The notes beneath the pieces were generated by a model. It did not search any database. It was given only the letters and a program-made list of their open reading frames with translations, and was not told where the DNA came from. The translations under genes were made by a program, and so were the position numbers. A stretch of 64,000 nt of DNA. It comes from RGIG1681 sp045594425. Its GTDB lineage: Bacteria > Bacillota > Clostridia > Christensenellales > UBA1242. The stretch lies in NCBI GenBank assembly GCA_045594425.1, contig JAZNYK010000014.1, positions 1 through 64,000 of the forward strand, written 5' to 3'. How positions within the stretch are numbered: position 1 is the stretch's first letter; every line of letters starts with the position of its first letter. Shown one piece after another: positions 1 through 6,473 of the stretch.

Positions 1-353
1 ACATCTACAATTTCATTTATTGTTTTAGCATCGTTATTGTTGTATATATTTGCAAAAAATTCTAAATTTTCTAATACGGTTAAGTTGTTTGCCACTGATG
101 TTTCTTGTGGTGATATATCTATTATTTCTTTGATTTTATTAATCTCTTTATCTAAATTAAAATTATTTATCGTTATTGTTCCACTTGTTTTTCTTGTTAA
201 ACCACAAAGAATTTTAATGAGAGTAGTTTTCCCAGCCCCATTCACACCCAAAAGCCCAAACAATTCACCTTGTTTTATTGATAAAGAGACATTGTTTAAT
301 GCTTTCTTTGATTTATAATTTTTACAAACATTATCGATTGTTATAATATTCAT
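1..353 (-). CDS. ABC transporter ATP-binding protein (N-terminal part, cut by window edge)
   Basis: The gene starts at ATG 353 and runs off the left edge, so about 117 residues are visible. They begin MNIITIDNVCKNYKSKKALN and contain a perfect Walker A motif, GVNGAGKTT, near residues 37-45, then a Q-loop-like SPQET. This is the nucleotide-binding subunit of an ABC transporter and would hydrolyse ATP to drive transport by membrane subunits outside the window. The AAGGAG ribosome site overlaps the end of the AbrB-type gene 12 bases upstream, so the two are co-transcribed. A regulator followed by an ATPase suggests a small, regulated exporter, but the substrate cannot be read. Signature motif and Walker B lie outside the window. 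Confidence 0.9.
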   Translation of the reverse strand, partial: MNIITIDNVCKNYKSKKALNNVSLSIKQGELFGLLGVNGAGKTTLIKILCGLTRKTSGTITINNFNLDKEINKIKEIIDISPQETSVANNLTVLENLEFFANIYNNNDAKTINEIVD

Positions 354-365
354 ATATAACACTCC

Positions 366-575
366 TTATTGCTTTAATACTTTATCTGTTAAACTATCAA
401 TAACATCTGCTTTTAATAGAGCAATACCTTTTTCTTTATCGCAAAGAACAATAACAGAATCTCCTGGATTTATGTCAAACATAGTTCTTATTTCTTTTGG
501 TATAACAATTTGTCCTTTTTCTCCCACTTTGCAAATACCAACAAATTTGTTTTTATCAGTTTTATTTTTTTCCAT
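366..575 (-). CDS. AbrB/SpoVT-family DNA-binding regulator
   Basis: A 69-residue protein with the swapped-hairpin AbrB domain: the stretch VGEKGQIVIPKEIRTMFDIN followed by PGDSV is the classic signature. Such proteins bind DNA as dimers and act as transition-state or local regulators. I chose ATG 575 because AAAGGAG lies six bases upstream; an in-frame TTG at 581 lies too close to that site. It is the first gene of an operon with the ABC ATPase. An inverted repeat overlaps its promoter (592-623), suggesting autoregulation of this transport operon. AbrB-like antitoxins are an alternative reading, but no toxin is adjacent. Confidence 0.85.
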   Translation of the reverse strand: MEKNKTDKNKFVGICKVGEKGQIVIPKEIRTMFDINPGDSVIVLCDKEKGIALLKADVIDSLTDKVLKQ

Positions 576-591
576 ATCCAACTCCTTTTTA

Positions 592-646
592 TATGATAAG
601 TTATACTTTTCATACTTATCATACTTTTATAATAAGTATTTGTCAA
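592..646 (-). promoter_or_regulatory. SigA-type promoter with overlapping inverted repeat upstream of the AbrB-like gene
   Basis: On the minus strand TTGACA (641-646) and TATGAT (618-623) are 17 bases apart. A perfect 10-base inverted repeat, TATGATAAGT (592-601) and ACTTATCATA (614-623), covers the -10 box and start site, and another AATAAGTATT-like half site lies at 631-640. This is the layout of a repressor operator; the AbrB-like product or a transport-responsive regulator would be the natural ligand. Confidence 0.65.
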
Positions 647-654
647 CCGAATAA

Positions 655-692
655 CAAAAAAACACCTTATCTATTATGATAAAGTGTTTTTA
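655..692 (-). terminator. Bidirectional intrinsic terminator after cdd
   Basis: AACACCTTAT (661-670) pairs with ATAAAGTGTT (679-688) with one mismatch, with A and T runs on the two sides. On the minus strand it ends the HIT-cdd transcript before the AbrB promoter. Confidence 0.65.
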
Positions 693-755
693 TAATAATT
701 ACACTAGTTTCAAACAGGATAACCCTTGTCGCTCTTTTTTTAAACTTCATTATGT

Positions 756-1190
756 TTATTTACGTTTTTTTGAAACATTGTTAGTATCTCTTTTATATGG
801 ATATGGGAGCAATGAAACAGCATCCACCTTCAACACTCCACCTGTTTTTATATCTTCAACAATAACATCAAAATTGAGTTCAAATTTATCGAAAATATAT
901 CTGCAAAGACCACATGGCGAAACAACTCTGCAACTGCCGTCATTGTTTAATTTAACTGCAACAATTGTATCAAACTCTCTTTCTCCACACGCAAACGCTT
1001 GACCAATCGCAACTTGTTCAGCGCAAACTGAATGTGATGTTTTTAAATTAATCCCCTTATAAATATTTCCCGATTTTGCTCTAACAACACAAGCCACATG
1101 AGAACCCATATCTGAATAAATATCGCTGTTCTCTTTAACAAGTTCAGTTGCTAAATTAATTAACTCTTTATCTTTTTCATTTAATTTCAT
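756..1190 (-). CDS. cdd: Cytidine deaminase family protein
   Basis: A 144-residue zinc deaminase of the cytidine/blasticidin-S deaminase family. The active site is visible as SVCAEQVAI (catalytic Glu with one Cys ligand) and PCGLCR (the other two Cys ligands), which fits the three-Cys tetrameric type. It would deaminate cytidine and deoxycytidine to uridine forms in pyrimidine salvage. The length is near the family norm of about 130; the extra C-terminal residues are basic. It follows the HIT gene by 17 bases, so the two are probably one transcript. A blasticidin-S-type or other small-nucleoside deaminase remains possible. Confidence 0.8.
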   Translation of the reverse strand: MKLNEKDKELINLATELVKENSDIYSDMGSHVACVVRAKSGNIYKGINLKTSHSVCAEQVAIGQAFACGEREFDTIVAVKLNNDGSCRVVSPCGLCRYIFDKFELNFDVIVEDIKTGGVLKVDAVSLLPYPYKRDTNNVSKKRK

Positions 1191-1207
1191 AAATTCACCT
1201 TTAATGT

Positions 1208-1582
1208 TTAATATGTTTGTTTAGATGATATAACTGCACGAACCCCACCTCTTGGATTTTCAACATCACCTTTATAACGCGGAATCAAATGAACATGAAT
1301 ATGCATAACTGTTTGACCAGCAGACTCACCACAATTGACCCCAATGTTATATCCATCTGGTTTATATTTTTCATCTAACATCTTTTTGGCTTGTTCAACA
1401 AGTTCAAACAAAGCAGTTTTTTCTTGCATCGTTGTATCAAAAAATGTTGGCACACATCTTTTTGTTACAAACACCATATGACCCGGACTCACTGGAAAAT
1501 CATCAAATCTTGCTTTTGCAAGTTCGTTTTCTAAACAATAATCATCCGTTCTGCAAAAAAAGCACTCTTTCATATTTTTCAT
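1208..1582 (-). CDS. HIT-family nucleotide hydrolase
   Basis: A 124-residue histidine-triad protein. The triad HIHVHLIPR is near residues 93-101 and an N-terminal CFFC pair may bind zinc, as in many Hint-type members. HIT proteins hydrolyse nucleoside phosphoramidates or adenylated compounds such as AMP-lysine or Ap4A. The first ATG (1582) is only two bases from AAGGG, while ATG 1573 has better spacing, so the start is uncertain by three residues. An extended -10 box (TGATATAAT on the minus strand, 1616-1624) lies upstream. Pairing with cdd suggests a nucleotide-salvage role. Confidence 0.85.
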   Translation of the reverse strand: MKNMKECFFCRTDDYCLENELAKARFDDFPVSPGHMVFVTKRCVPTFFDTTMQEKTALFELVEQAKKMLDEKYKPDGYNIGVNCGESAGQTVMHIHVHLIPRYKGDVENPRGGVRAVISSKQTY

Positions 1583-1615
1583 ATCCCTTTTTGTAACTAT
1601 GGTTTCAGTGTCTAT

Positions 1616-1663
1616 ATTATATCACACACAAAATGCTATGACGAGCAAATTTTAGCATTTTGT
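1616..1663 (-). promoter_or_regulatory. Extended -10 promoter and 11-base inverted repeat between trpF-HAD and the HIT gene
   Basis: A TATAAT (1616-1621, minus strand) preceded by TG forms an extended -10 for the HIT-cdd unit. A perfect inverted repeat, ACAAAATGCTA (1628-1638) and TAGCATTTTGT (1653-1663), overlaps the trpF-HAD stop codon and the -35 zone. It has no T-tract, so it is either a weak 3'-end hairpin or an operator. Confidence 0.45.
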
Positions 1664-2902
1664 AATCAGTTTATTGATGACATTATTTGTTTCATTAAGA
1701 TTATTAACTTGAACAGCAAAAACATTCAATGCTCGTGCGGGAACAACATCAGAAGAAAAACTATCACCAACAACACAAACCTGATTTGATTTCAAATTAT
1801 TCTCTTTTAATATCTGTGAAAAACGAGGTTTTTTTGATATATCTTCAGCCTTAAATTCATTATCGTAAATTGCTGTAAATAAATCTTTCTCTATGCCAAA
1901 ATGTTTTAAGTAGTGATAAATATAATTTACTGGACTATTCGATACAATAAATAGTTTATATATTTTTGAAAGTTCCTTTAAACTTTGTGCATCGACAACC
2001 TTTAAATTATAAATATCCAATGGATAAATATTTTCTTTTTGATAGTTATAAAAAGTTTCCGCGCTTCCAGTATACTTTATTGCCATTTTAACGGGAACTA
2101 TTCCAGATGTGTCATTATCCACTTTATATTCTTTTAAAATTTCTTCAGCATTTTCAAAAGTTAGGGCTATATATTTTTTTAAATAATCACCCCAATATTT
2201 CCAAGTTTCACCAGAATATAATGTGCAGTCAAAATCAAAAATTATCGCTTTAAAGTCTGATGATTTTGCATTAAACACAAACTCTTTCACTTTGTCAGCA
2301 TTTTTCGTGCCGTTAACCTTGCAACCACTATTAACATCAACGCCAAATGGACTGGCTTCCGCTATTGCTTGTTTAACATTGTTTGGATTAAGACCACCTG
2401 CCAAAAACACAGGCTTATTTAATGTTTTTATTATTTTCCCAGCACTTTTCCAGTTATATGTTAAACCAGTTCCGCCAACCTGATTTGTCGCAAGATTAAA
2501 ACTGTCCATCAAATAATAATCAACAAATTTCATAGCGCTTAAATCTGAACAAACTTCACCATCTTTTGTCATGTGAACAAGTCTAACAAGTTTAACATTA
2601 GGCAAATCTTTTTTAATTTTCGCCACTTCAGATTCTAAAATATCTGAATGAAGTTGAATAACATTGTTTCCGATATATTTTGTAAGTTCAACAATCTCAT
2701 CCGCATTTGTTAAATGAGTCACTAACGAAACATCACATCTTTCACCAACATAGTCACAAATCTCTTTTGCTTTGTGTTTATCAACAAAATCTGTGCTTGC
2801 GTGTTCTTGACCAACCAAAATGCCAATAATGTCAGCACCTGCATCAATACTCATTTGAGCATCTTGAATAGTTTTGTTTGCGCATATCTTTACAACAGCC
2901 AT
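1652..2902 (-). CDS. TrpF (phosphoribosylanthranilate isomerase)-HAD phosphatase fusion
   Basis: A 416-residue two-domain protein. Residues 1-210 look like the TrpF barrel, which isomerises phosphoribosylanthranilate in tryptophan synthesis. They show the Cys of KICAN (usually KICG), the Asp of LMDS, GGTG and the phosphate loop AGGLNPNNV. Residues about 218-416 are a HAD hydrolase: DFDCTLY (nucleophile motif), FIVSNSP (motif II), the Lys of SKKPRF (motif III) and VVGDSFSSD (motif IV). Both active sites look intact. The ORF is uninterrupted and the domains meet cleanly at residues 210-218, so this is a real fusion. No other trp gene is adjacent; trpB is 31 kb away. The HAD substrate is unknown, possibly a sugar phosphate or nucleotide. 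Confidence 0.8.
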   Translation of the reverse strand: MAVVKICANKTIQDAQMSIDAGADIIGILVGQEHASTDFVDKHKAKEICDYVGERCDVSLVTHLTNADEIVELTKYIGNNVIQLHSDILESEVAKIKKDLPNVKLVRLVHMTKDGEVCSDLSAMKFVDYYLMDSFNLATNQVGGTGLTYNWKSAGKIIKTLNKPVFLAGGLNPNNVKQAIAEASPFGVDVNSGCKVNGTKNADKVKEFVFNAKSSDFKAIIFDFDCTLYSGETWKYWGDYLKKYIALTFENAEEILKEYKVDNDTSGIVPVKMAIKYTGSAETFYNYQKENIYPLDIYNLKVVDAQSLKELSKIYKLFIVSNSPVNYIYHYLKHFGIEKDLFTAIYDNEFKAEDISKKPRFSQILKENNLKSNQVCVVGDSFSSDVVPARALNVFAVQVNNLNETNNVINKLITKC

Positions 2903-2962
2903 AAGCCACCTTTTATTATTTAATTAAATCTAGTTTACAACAATTAAAAGTTTTTAGTAAAA

Positions 2963-2995
2963 TAAAAAAGCCTTGTTTTTACAAGCCTTTTAATT
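2963..2995. terminator. Hairpin with T-tract, probable terminator
   Basis: AAAGCCTTG and CAAGCCTTT pair with one central mismatch around TTTTTA, with A and T runs on either side. It could end the transcript of the minus-strand tRNA-Leu before trpF-HAD. Confidence 0.45.
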
Positions 2996-3193
2996 TTTGG
3001 ACCAAAATGTGACCGCTTGTCATTTTCTTTAATGTAAACCGTAAAAATATCAAGATTTTAATTGTTTGGTGCGGATGACAGGTTTGCAAGGAGCAAGACT
3101 TTGTGACGGATTAGCGAGTGATAAACGAGCGTCACACATTTCAAACTATCCTGGCTTCCGCTGGATACGAATTTGAATTTATTCAAATAAGTT
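2996..3193. other. Non-coding stretch with a second copy of the tRNA-Leu 3' end
   Basis: No gene is seen. The 19-base sequence at 3191-3209, which covers the 3' end of the tRNA-Leu gene, is repeated exactly at 3064-3082, 127 bases away. The DNA between contains a GTGACG/CGTCAC pair (hairpin arms near 3101-3137). A duplicated tRNA 3' end is what is left when an element integrates at a tRNA gene and is later lost. Confidence 0.6.
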
Positions 3194-3279
3194 TGGTGCG
3201 GATGACAGGATTTGAACCTGCAAAAGATTTCTCTCACAAGGACCTGAACCTTGCGCGTTTGCCATTTCGCCACATCCGC
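3194..3279 (-). tRNA. tRNA-Leu(CAG)
   Basis: The acceptor stem GCGGATG/CATCCGC is perfect, the CCA is encoded, and the anticodon loop TTCAGGT gives CAG (codon CUG). A long variable arm fits tRNA-Leu. It is the only tRNA of the cluster on the minus strand. Confidence 0.93.
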
Positions 3280-3386
3280 ATTAAATATTTCGCTTTACAC
3301 ATAATAATTATAGTTAACTAAAATCAAAAAGGCAATGAATATAAAAATTTAATTTTGAATTATTTTGACAAAATTATTTTAATTTA

Positions 3387-3415
3387 TTGACATTTAACAA
3401 ATTTAGTGTTAATAT
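3387..3415 (+). promoter_or_regulatory. Promoter of the plus-strand tRNA cluster
   Basis: TTGACA (3387-3392) is followed 17 bases later by TAATAT (3410-3415), about 20 bases before tRNA-Gly. A second TTGACA at 3365-3370 has no matching -10. Confidence 0.6.
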
Positions 3416-3436
3416 GATGTAGTCAAAATTTCTTAT

Positions 3437-3510
3437 GCGGGTGTAGCTCAATGGTAGAGCGTCAGCCTTCCAAGCTGGTTGCGAGGGTCCGATTCCCTTC
3501 ACCCGCTCCA
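3437..3510 (+). tRNA. tRNA-Gly(TCC)
   Basis: Acceptor GCGGGTG/CACCCGC, encoded CCA, anticodon loop CTTCCAA (TCC). First gene of the plus-strand array. Confidence 0.95.
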
Positions 3511-3525
3511 AATTTTTGATATTAT

Positions 3526-3602
3526 GTGTCTTTAGCTCAGCTGGATAGAGCATCGCCCTTCTAAGGCGAGGGTCAGGGGTTCGAATCCCTTAAGACACAC
3601 CA
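3526..3602 (+). tRNA. tRNA-Arg(TCT)
   Basis: Acceptor GTGTCTT/AAGACAC, encoded CCA, anticodon loop CTTCTAA (TCT, codon AGA). Confidence 0.95.
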
Positions 3603-3607
3603 ATTAT

Positions 3608-3685
3608 GGTGGATGTAGCGCAGTTGGTTAGAGCGCAAGATTGTGGATCTTGAGGTCGTGGGTTCAAGCCCCACCTTCCACCCCA
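3608..3685 (+). tRNA. tRNA-His(GTG)
   Basis: Anticodon loop TTGTGGA (GTG), encoded CCA, and the extra 5' G (3608) opposite C73 that marks tRNA-His. One U-U mismatch lies in the acceptor stem. Confidence 0.94.
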
Positions 3686-3705
3686 CAAATTTTAAAACTT
3701 AACAT

Positions 3706-3780
3706 TGGGGTGTAGCCAAGCGGTAAGGCAAGAGACTTTGACTCTCTCACGCGTAGGTTCGAATCCTGCCACCCCAGCCA
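3706..3780 (+). tRNA. tRNA-Gln(TTG)
   Basis: Acceptor TGGGGTG/CACCCCA, encoded CCA, anticodon loop CTTTGAC (TTG). Confidence 0.94.
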
Positions 3781-3799
3781 ATCAAAAACCCCTTAACAT

Positions 3800-3874
3800 T
3801 GGGGTGTCGCCAAGTGGTAAGGCATGGGACTCTGACTCCCACATTCGAGGGTTCGAAACCTTCCACCCCAGCCA
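3800..3874 (+). tRNA. tRNA-Gln(CTG)
   Basis: Same acceptor stem as the preceding tRNA-Gln, with anticodon loop CTCTGAC (CTG). The pair looks like a tandem duplication that diverged at the anticodon. Confidence 0.94.
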
Positions 3875-3890
3875 ACCAACTTAATATCGT

Positions 3891-3966
3891 GGTTCATTAG
3901 CTCAGCCGGTAGAGCACTTGACTTTTAATCAAGGGGTCCCGAGTTCGAATCTCGGATGAGCCACCA
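3891..3966 (+). tRNA. tRNA-Lys(TTT), copy 1
   Basis: Acceptor GGTTCAT/ATGAGCC with one G-U pair, encoded CCA, anticodon TTT. It is identical in sequence to the second copy downstream. Confidence 0.95.
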
Positions 3967-3976
3967 AAATTCATTA

Positions 3977-3998
3977 AAGCCAAGTTAACGCTTGGCTT
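3977..3998 (+). other. Hairpin between the two tRNA-Lys genes
   Basis: AAGCCAAG (3977-3984) and CTTGGCTT (3991-3998) form a perfect 8-base stem. There is no T-tract, so it may be a processing hairpin or the remains of a terminator. Confidence 0.4.
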
Positions 3999-4035
3999 AA
4001 CTAATGAGAAAACAACTGCATACACAAAAGAATAT

Positions 4036-4111
4036 GGTTCATTAGCTCAGCCGGTAGAGCACTTGACTTTTAATCAAGGGGTCCCGAGTTCGAATCTCGG
4101 ATGAGCCACCA
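4036..4111 (+). tRNA. tRNA-Lys(TTT), copy 2
   Basis: An exact repeat of the tRNA-Lys at 3891-3966, showing recent duplication or gene conversion. Confidence 0.95.
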
Positions 4112-4176
4112 AAAGAGCCTTAATGAAAATTAAGACTTTTTTAATAGCAAGACTTCCCTGTTTTGCTTTTAATTAC

Positions 4177-4260
4177 GCGGACGTGGTGAAATTGGCAAAC
4201 ACGCTAGACTTAGGATCTAGTGCTTCCGGCTTGGGGGTTCAAGTCCCTTCGTCCGCACCA
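4177..4260 (+). tRNA. tRNA-Leu(TAG)
   Basis: Acceptor GCGGACG/CGTCCGC, long variable arm, encoded CCA, anticodon loop CTTAGGA (TAG, codon CUA). Last gene of the array. Confidence 0.94.
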
Positions 4261-4266
4261 ATAGAT

Positions 4267-4312
4267 ACCCAGTTGAACGCCAAATTGTTGGCAGTCAACT
4301 GGGTTTTTATTT
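4267..4312 (+). terminator. Terminator of the tRNA array
   Basis: ACCCAGTTGA (4267-4276) pairs with TCAACTGGGT (4295-4304), with a further GCCAA/TTGGC pair inside, followed by TTTTATTTT. A strong intrinsic terminator seven bases after the last tRNA. Confidence 0.9.
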
Positions 4313-4321
4313 TGTAAAAAG

Positions 4322-4351
4322 AAAAACACCTAAGTTTTAGGTGCTTTTTTT
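4322..4351 (-). terminator. Terminator overlapping the nucleotidyltransferase stop codon
   Basis: CACCTAA (4327-4333) and TTAGGTG (4337-4343) form the stem, with A and T runs on both sides, so it can work in both directions. The 3' arm contains the stop codon of the minus-strand gene. Confidence 0.75.
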
Positions 4352-5023
4352 AATAATATGTTTTTGTTTTAAATGGTTATAAATATTGTTAACCGCTTCT
4401 ATATAACAAATAAATGATGGGTGACCATGGTCGTTTCTTTTTAAATATATATTTTTCAAGTCTTTATATTCTTTTCTAACCTCTTCCCAAGCACCTGGAA
4501 CTGTTTTTATAATTTTAGCCTTTTTATTATAATCTTGTGAATTTGGTGCCATATTCCAAAAATATTCATCTTTGTGGGTATTTCCTGTTTTTTTATGAAT
4601 TAAACGGTGCCAGTTTTCTTCTCTGTCTTGACGCACAATTCCTAAATCTATAGAAAATTCTGTTTTAGGATGATATTCTTTTAAATGAAGAATTTTTGTT
4701 GTTAACGACGATTTTGAATCATTAACATCACCTAATTTATTATTTTTATACATAACTTTATTAAAACACTTTCTAACAAGTTCTTTGATTTGAAAACAAT
4801 TATTGATATTGATATTATCGCAAGATAATACATTTAAATTATAGTCAAAATCTATTGGACCATTTTCATTTTGCATAACCATATTTCTACCACCACTTCC
4901 AATGAGAAAGATTTGCGAATTTAACCCCTCTAACCTCAATTCATCTTCAAGTTCTTTTACTAGTTTAGAGCAATTAATTTGGATAGTTTTTAATAGTTTT
5001 TTGTCTTCAAAATATTTATACAT
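4337..5023 (-). CDS. Nucleotidyltransferase-fold protein of unknown function
   Basis: A 228-residue soluble protein with the features of the DNA polymerase beta superfamily. FLIGSGGRNMVM near residue 40 resembles the GS motif, IDFDYNL supplies a D-x-D carboxylate pair, and SIDLGIV offers a third Asp near residue 125. The family includes aminoglycoside nucleotidyltransferases, MNT antitoxins, CCA-adding enzymes and CD-NTases of CBASS defence. I cannot say which this is: there is no HEPN toxin or CBASS effector beside it, and it is a single-gene unit with its own promoter and terminator. A strong AGGAGG site precedes the ATG. Role unknown; small-molecule or protein nucleotidylation is inferred from the fold only. 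Confidence 0.6.
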   Translation of the reverse strand: MYKYFEDKKLLKTIQINCSKLVKELEDELRLEGLNSQIFLIGSGGRNMVMQNENGPIDFDYNLNVLSCDNININNCFQIKELVRKCFNKVMYKNNKLGDVNDSKSSLTTKILHLKEYHPKTEFSIDLGIVRQDREENWHRLIHKKTGNTHKDEYFWNMAPNSQDYNKKAKIIKTVPGAWEEVRKEYKDLKNIYLKRNDHGHPSFICYIEAVNNIYNHLKQKHIIKKST

Positions 5024-5077
5024 AAATTTCCTCCTATATTTCCCAAACCGTCCATTTAGATTTTTCTAAATCACATT

Positions 5078-5106
5078 AGTATATTTATTTTAATAAATTA
5101 TGTCAA
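5078..5106 (-). promoter_or_regulatory. SigA-type promoter of the nucleotidyltransferase-fold gene
   Basis: On the minus strand TTGACA (5101-5106) and TATACT (5078-5083) are 17 bases apart. A small palindrome, ATTTAGA/TCTAAAT (5054-5071), lies in the start-site region. Confidence 0.75.
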
Positions 5107-5193
5107 TAACTTATATATATTTTTAGCAAATTATAATGGTTTATTTTTAGAATTTACAAGCCGTTCAACTGAGGTTTAAATAAATACACCAAT

Positions 5194-5216
5194 CAAAAAA
5201 AACCGAAAGGTCTTTT
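5194..5216. terminator. Small A/T-flanked hairpin (weak terminator)
   Basis: ACC-GAAA-GGT with A and T runs on either side. Short stem with a stable tetraloop; no gene clearly needs it. Confidence 0.3.
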
Positions 5217-5271
5217 TCTTTTGCTTTTAAATACTCTTTGATTATAATAGAACGTGTTTAAGGAGATTTAT

Positions 5272-5757
5272 ATGGAAAATTTTAAAGTTAGAAAGGCAAA
5301 CAAAAAAGATATTCCCCTCTTGTATGAACTAATCAATGGTTTAGCACTTTATGAAAAGCGCCCACAAGATATGACTGGCTCAAAAGAAGAACTTGAATAC
5401 TGGCTTTTTGAAAAACAAATTGCAACTTCACTTATTGCTGAACTTGATGGAACACCTGTTGGCTACGCAATTTATTATCCTGTGTTTGGTTCATTTTCTG
5501 CCAAAGGAAAAGTTCATTTAGAAGATATTTTTTTAAAAGAAGAAGTTCGTGGCAAAGGGTTCGGCAAAAAGTTTATGGCAAAAACAATCGAATTTGTTTT
5601 AGAAGATGGCTATTCTGGTATGGAATGGAGTTGCCTGGACTGGAACACCCCATCAATTGCCTTTTATGAAAAACTTGGTGCTGAAAAAGAAACTGGCAGA
5701 GAATATTTTGAATTTAACAAAGAACAAATGAAAAACATTATTGATAACACAAAATAA
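5272..5757 (+). CDS. GNAT acetyltransferase, diamine/spermidine acetyltransferase-like
   Basis: A 161-residue GNAT protein that transfers acetyl from acetyl-CoA to an amine. VHLEDIFLKEEVRGKGFGKK carries the CoA-binding R-G-x-G-x-G/K loop, and LDWNTPSIAFYEKLGA is the conserved C-terminal motif of the spermidine/spermine acetyltransferase (SSAT-like) branch. Start at ATG 5272 because AAGGAG lies at 5260-5265; the upstream in-frame ATG at 5254 has no site. Single plus-strand gene. Polyamine acetylation is the best guess, but thialysine or other small amines are used by relatives. Confidence 0.8.
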   Translation: MENFKVRKANKKDIPLLYELINGLALYEKRPQDMTGSKEELEYWLFEKQIATSLIAELDGTPVGYAIYYPVFGSFSAKGKVHLEDIFLKEEVRGKGFGKKFMAKTIEFVLEDGYSGMEWSCLDWNTPSIAFYEKLGAEKETGREYFEFNKEQMKNIIDNTK

Positions 5758-5810
5758 AAATTAAAAACTGTAAAACCTTTAAATTTATAATAAAACTTAA
5801 AAATTCCCTC

Positions 5811-5839
5811 TTGAAATGTAAAAATATGTATGTTATACT
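5811..5839 (+). promoter_or_regulatory. SigA-type promoter of the 182-residue membrane protein
   Basis: TTGAAA (5811-5816), 17 bases, TATACT (5834-5839); an AGGGAG ribosome site follows at 5861-5866. Confidence 0.7.
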
Positions 5840-5875
5840 TTTATTACTATATTAAATTAAAGGGAGTTATTTGTT

Positions 5876-6424
5876 GTGAAAAAGAAAAATCAAAGTTATA
5901 TTAATAAAGAAGCAAAACAAATTAAAAAAGTTCAAAGATGTAATGACTTGTTTGAAGCCTGCACATTGTTCGGTGGAATAACCTGTGCTTTTGCACTTGT
6001 TGCAACACTTATGGGTGGTGCTGCTGCAATCACTTCAGACATAACCATGAATGAAACCGCTCAAGCAATTTATGCAAGCGATGGTTTTCAAAATTCTGCG
6101 AGAGAAAAACTCGACCAACTTTCCGCTGATTTGGCCGCTGGAAAAATAAGTTACGCAGAATATGAATCTGCCAGCAATTCTTTATATTCAGTTGATAGCG
6201 TTATTGAATATTCAAAAACCGCTAATGACAAAGATTTAAATTCATTCCTTGAAAGTTACTACGAATCAAAAGATTTAGCAAATGCAACATTCACAAAAGG
6301 AATTCCTGTTTTTGCTGGAACAACCGCTGTTGCTGCCGCTGGAGCAGCCGCTGCTTATTCATCTAGCAAAAAGAACAAAAAGAAATTAGAAGAAATGCAA
6401 GCCGAAGCACAACCAGAAGCATAA
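5876..6424 (+). CDS. Small membrane protein of unknown function
   Basis: 182 residues starting at GTG 5876, nine bases after AGGGAG. A basic N-terminus (about 30 residues) is followed by a membrane segment at about 32-54, an exported or cytosolic loop of about 90 residues rich in Ser, Asp and Glu, a second Ala/Gly-rich membrane segment at about 147-167, and a short Lys/Glu-rich tail. I do not recognise the family. Own promoter and terminator, so a monocistronic unit. No catalytic motif is visible. Confidence 0.75.
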   Translation: MKKKNQSYINKEAKQIKKVQRCNDLFEACTLFGGITCAFALVATLMGGAAAITSDITMNETAQAIYASDGFQNSAREKLDQLSADLAAGKISYAEYESASNSLYSVDSVIEYSKTANDKDLNSFLESYYESKDLANATFTKGIPVFAGTTAVAAAGAAAAYSSSKKNKKKLEEMQAEAQPEA

Positions 6425-6430
6425 AATAAA

Positions 6431-6457
6431 AAGACCGACATTTCGGTCTTTTTTTAT
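6431..6457 (+). terminator. Intrinsic terminator
   Basis: AAGACCGA/TCGGTCTT stem with a four-base loop, then T7. It ends the 5876-6424 gene. Confidence 0.9.
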
Positions 6458-6473
6458 TGCAAACTTTTAATCT

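Noticed and set aside
3118..3321. Open frame across tRNA-Leu
   Set aside because: It lies opposite the tRNA gene and its attachment-like repeat and has no ribosome site.
4123..4317. Open frame across tRNA-Leu(TAG) and its terminator
   Set aside because: It reads through a tRNA and a terminator hairpin; not a gene.
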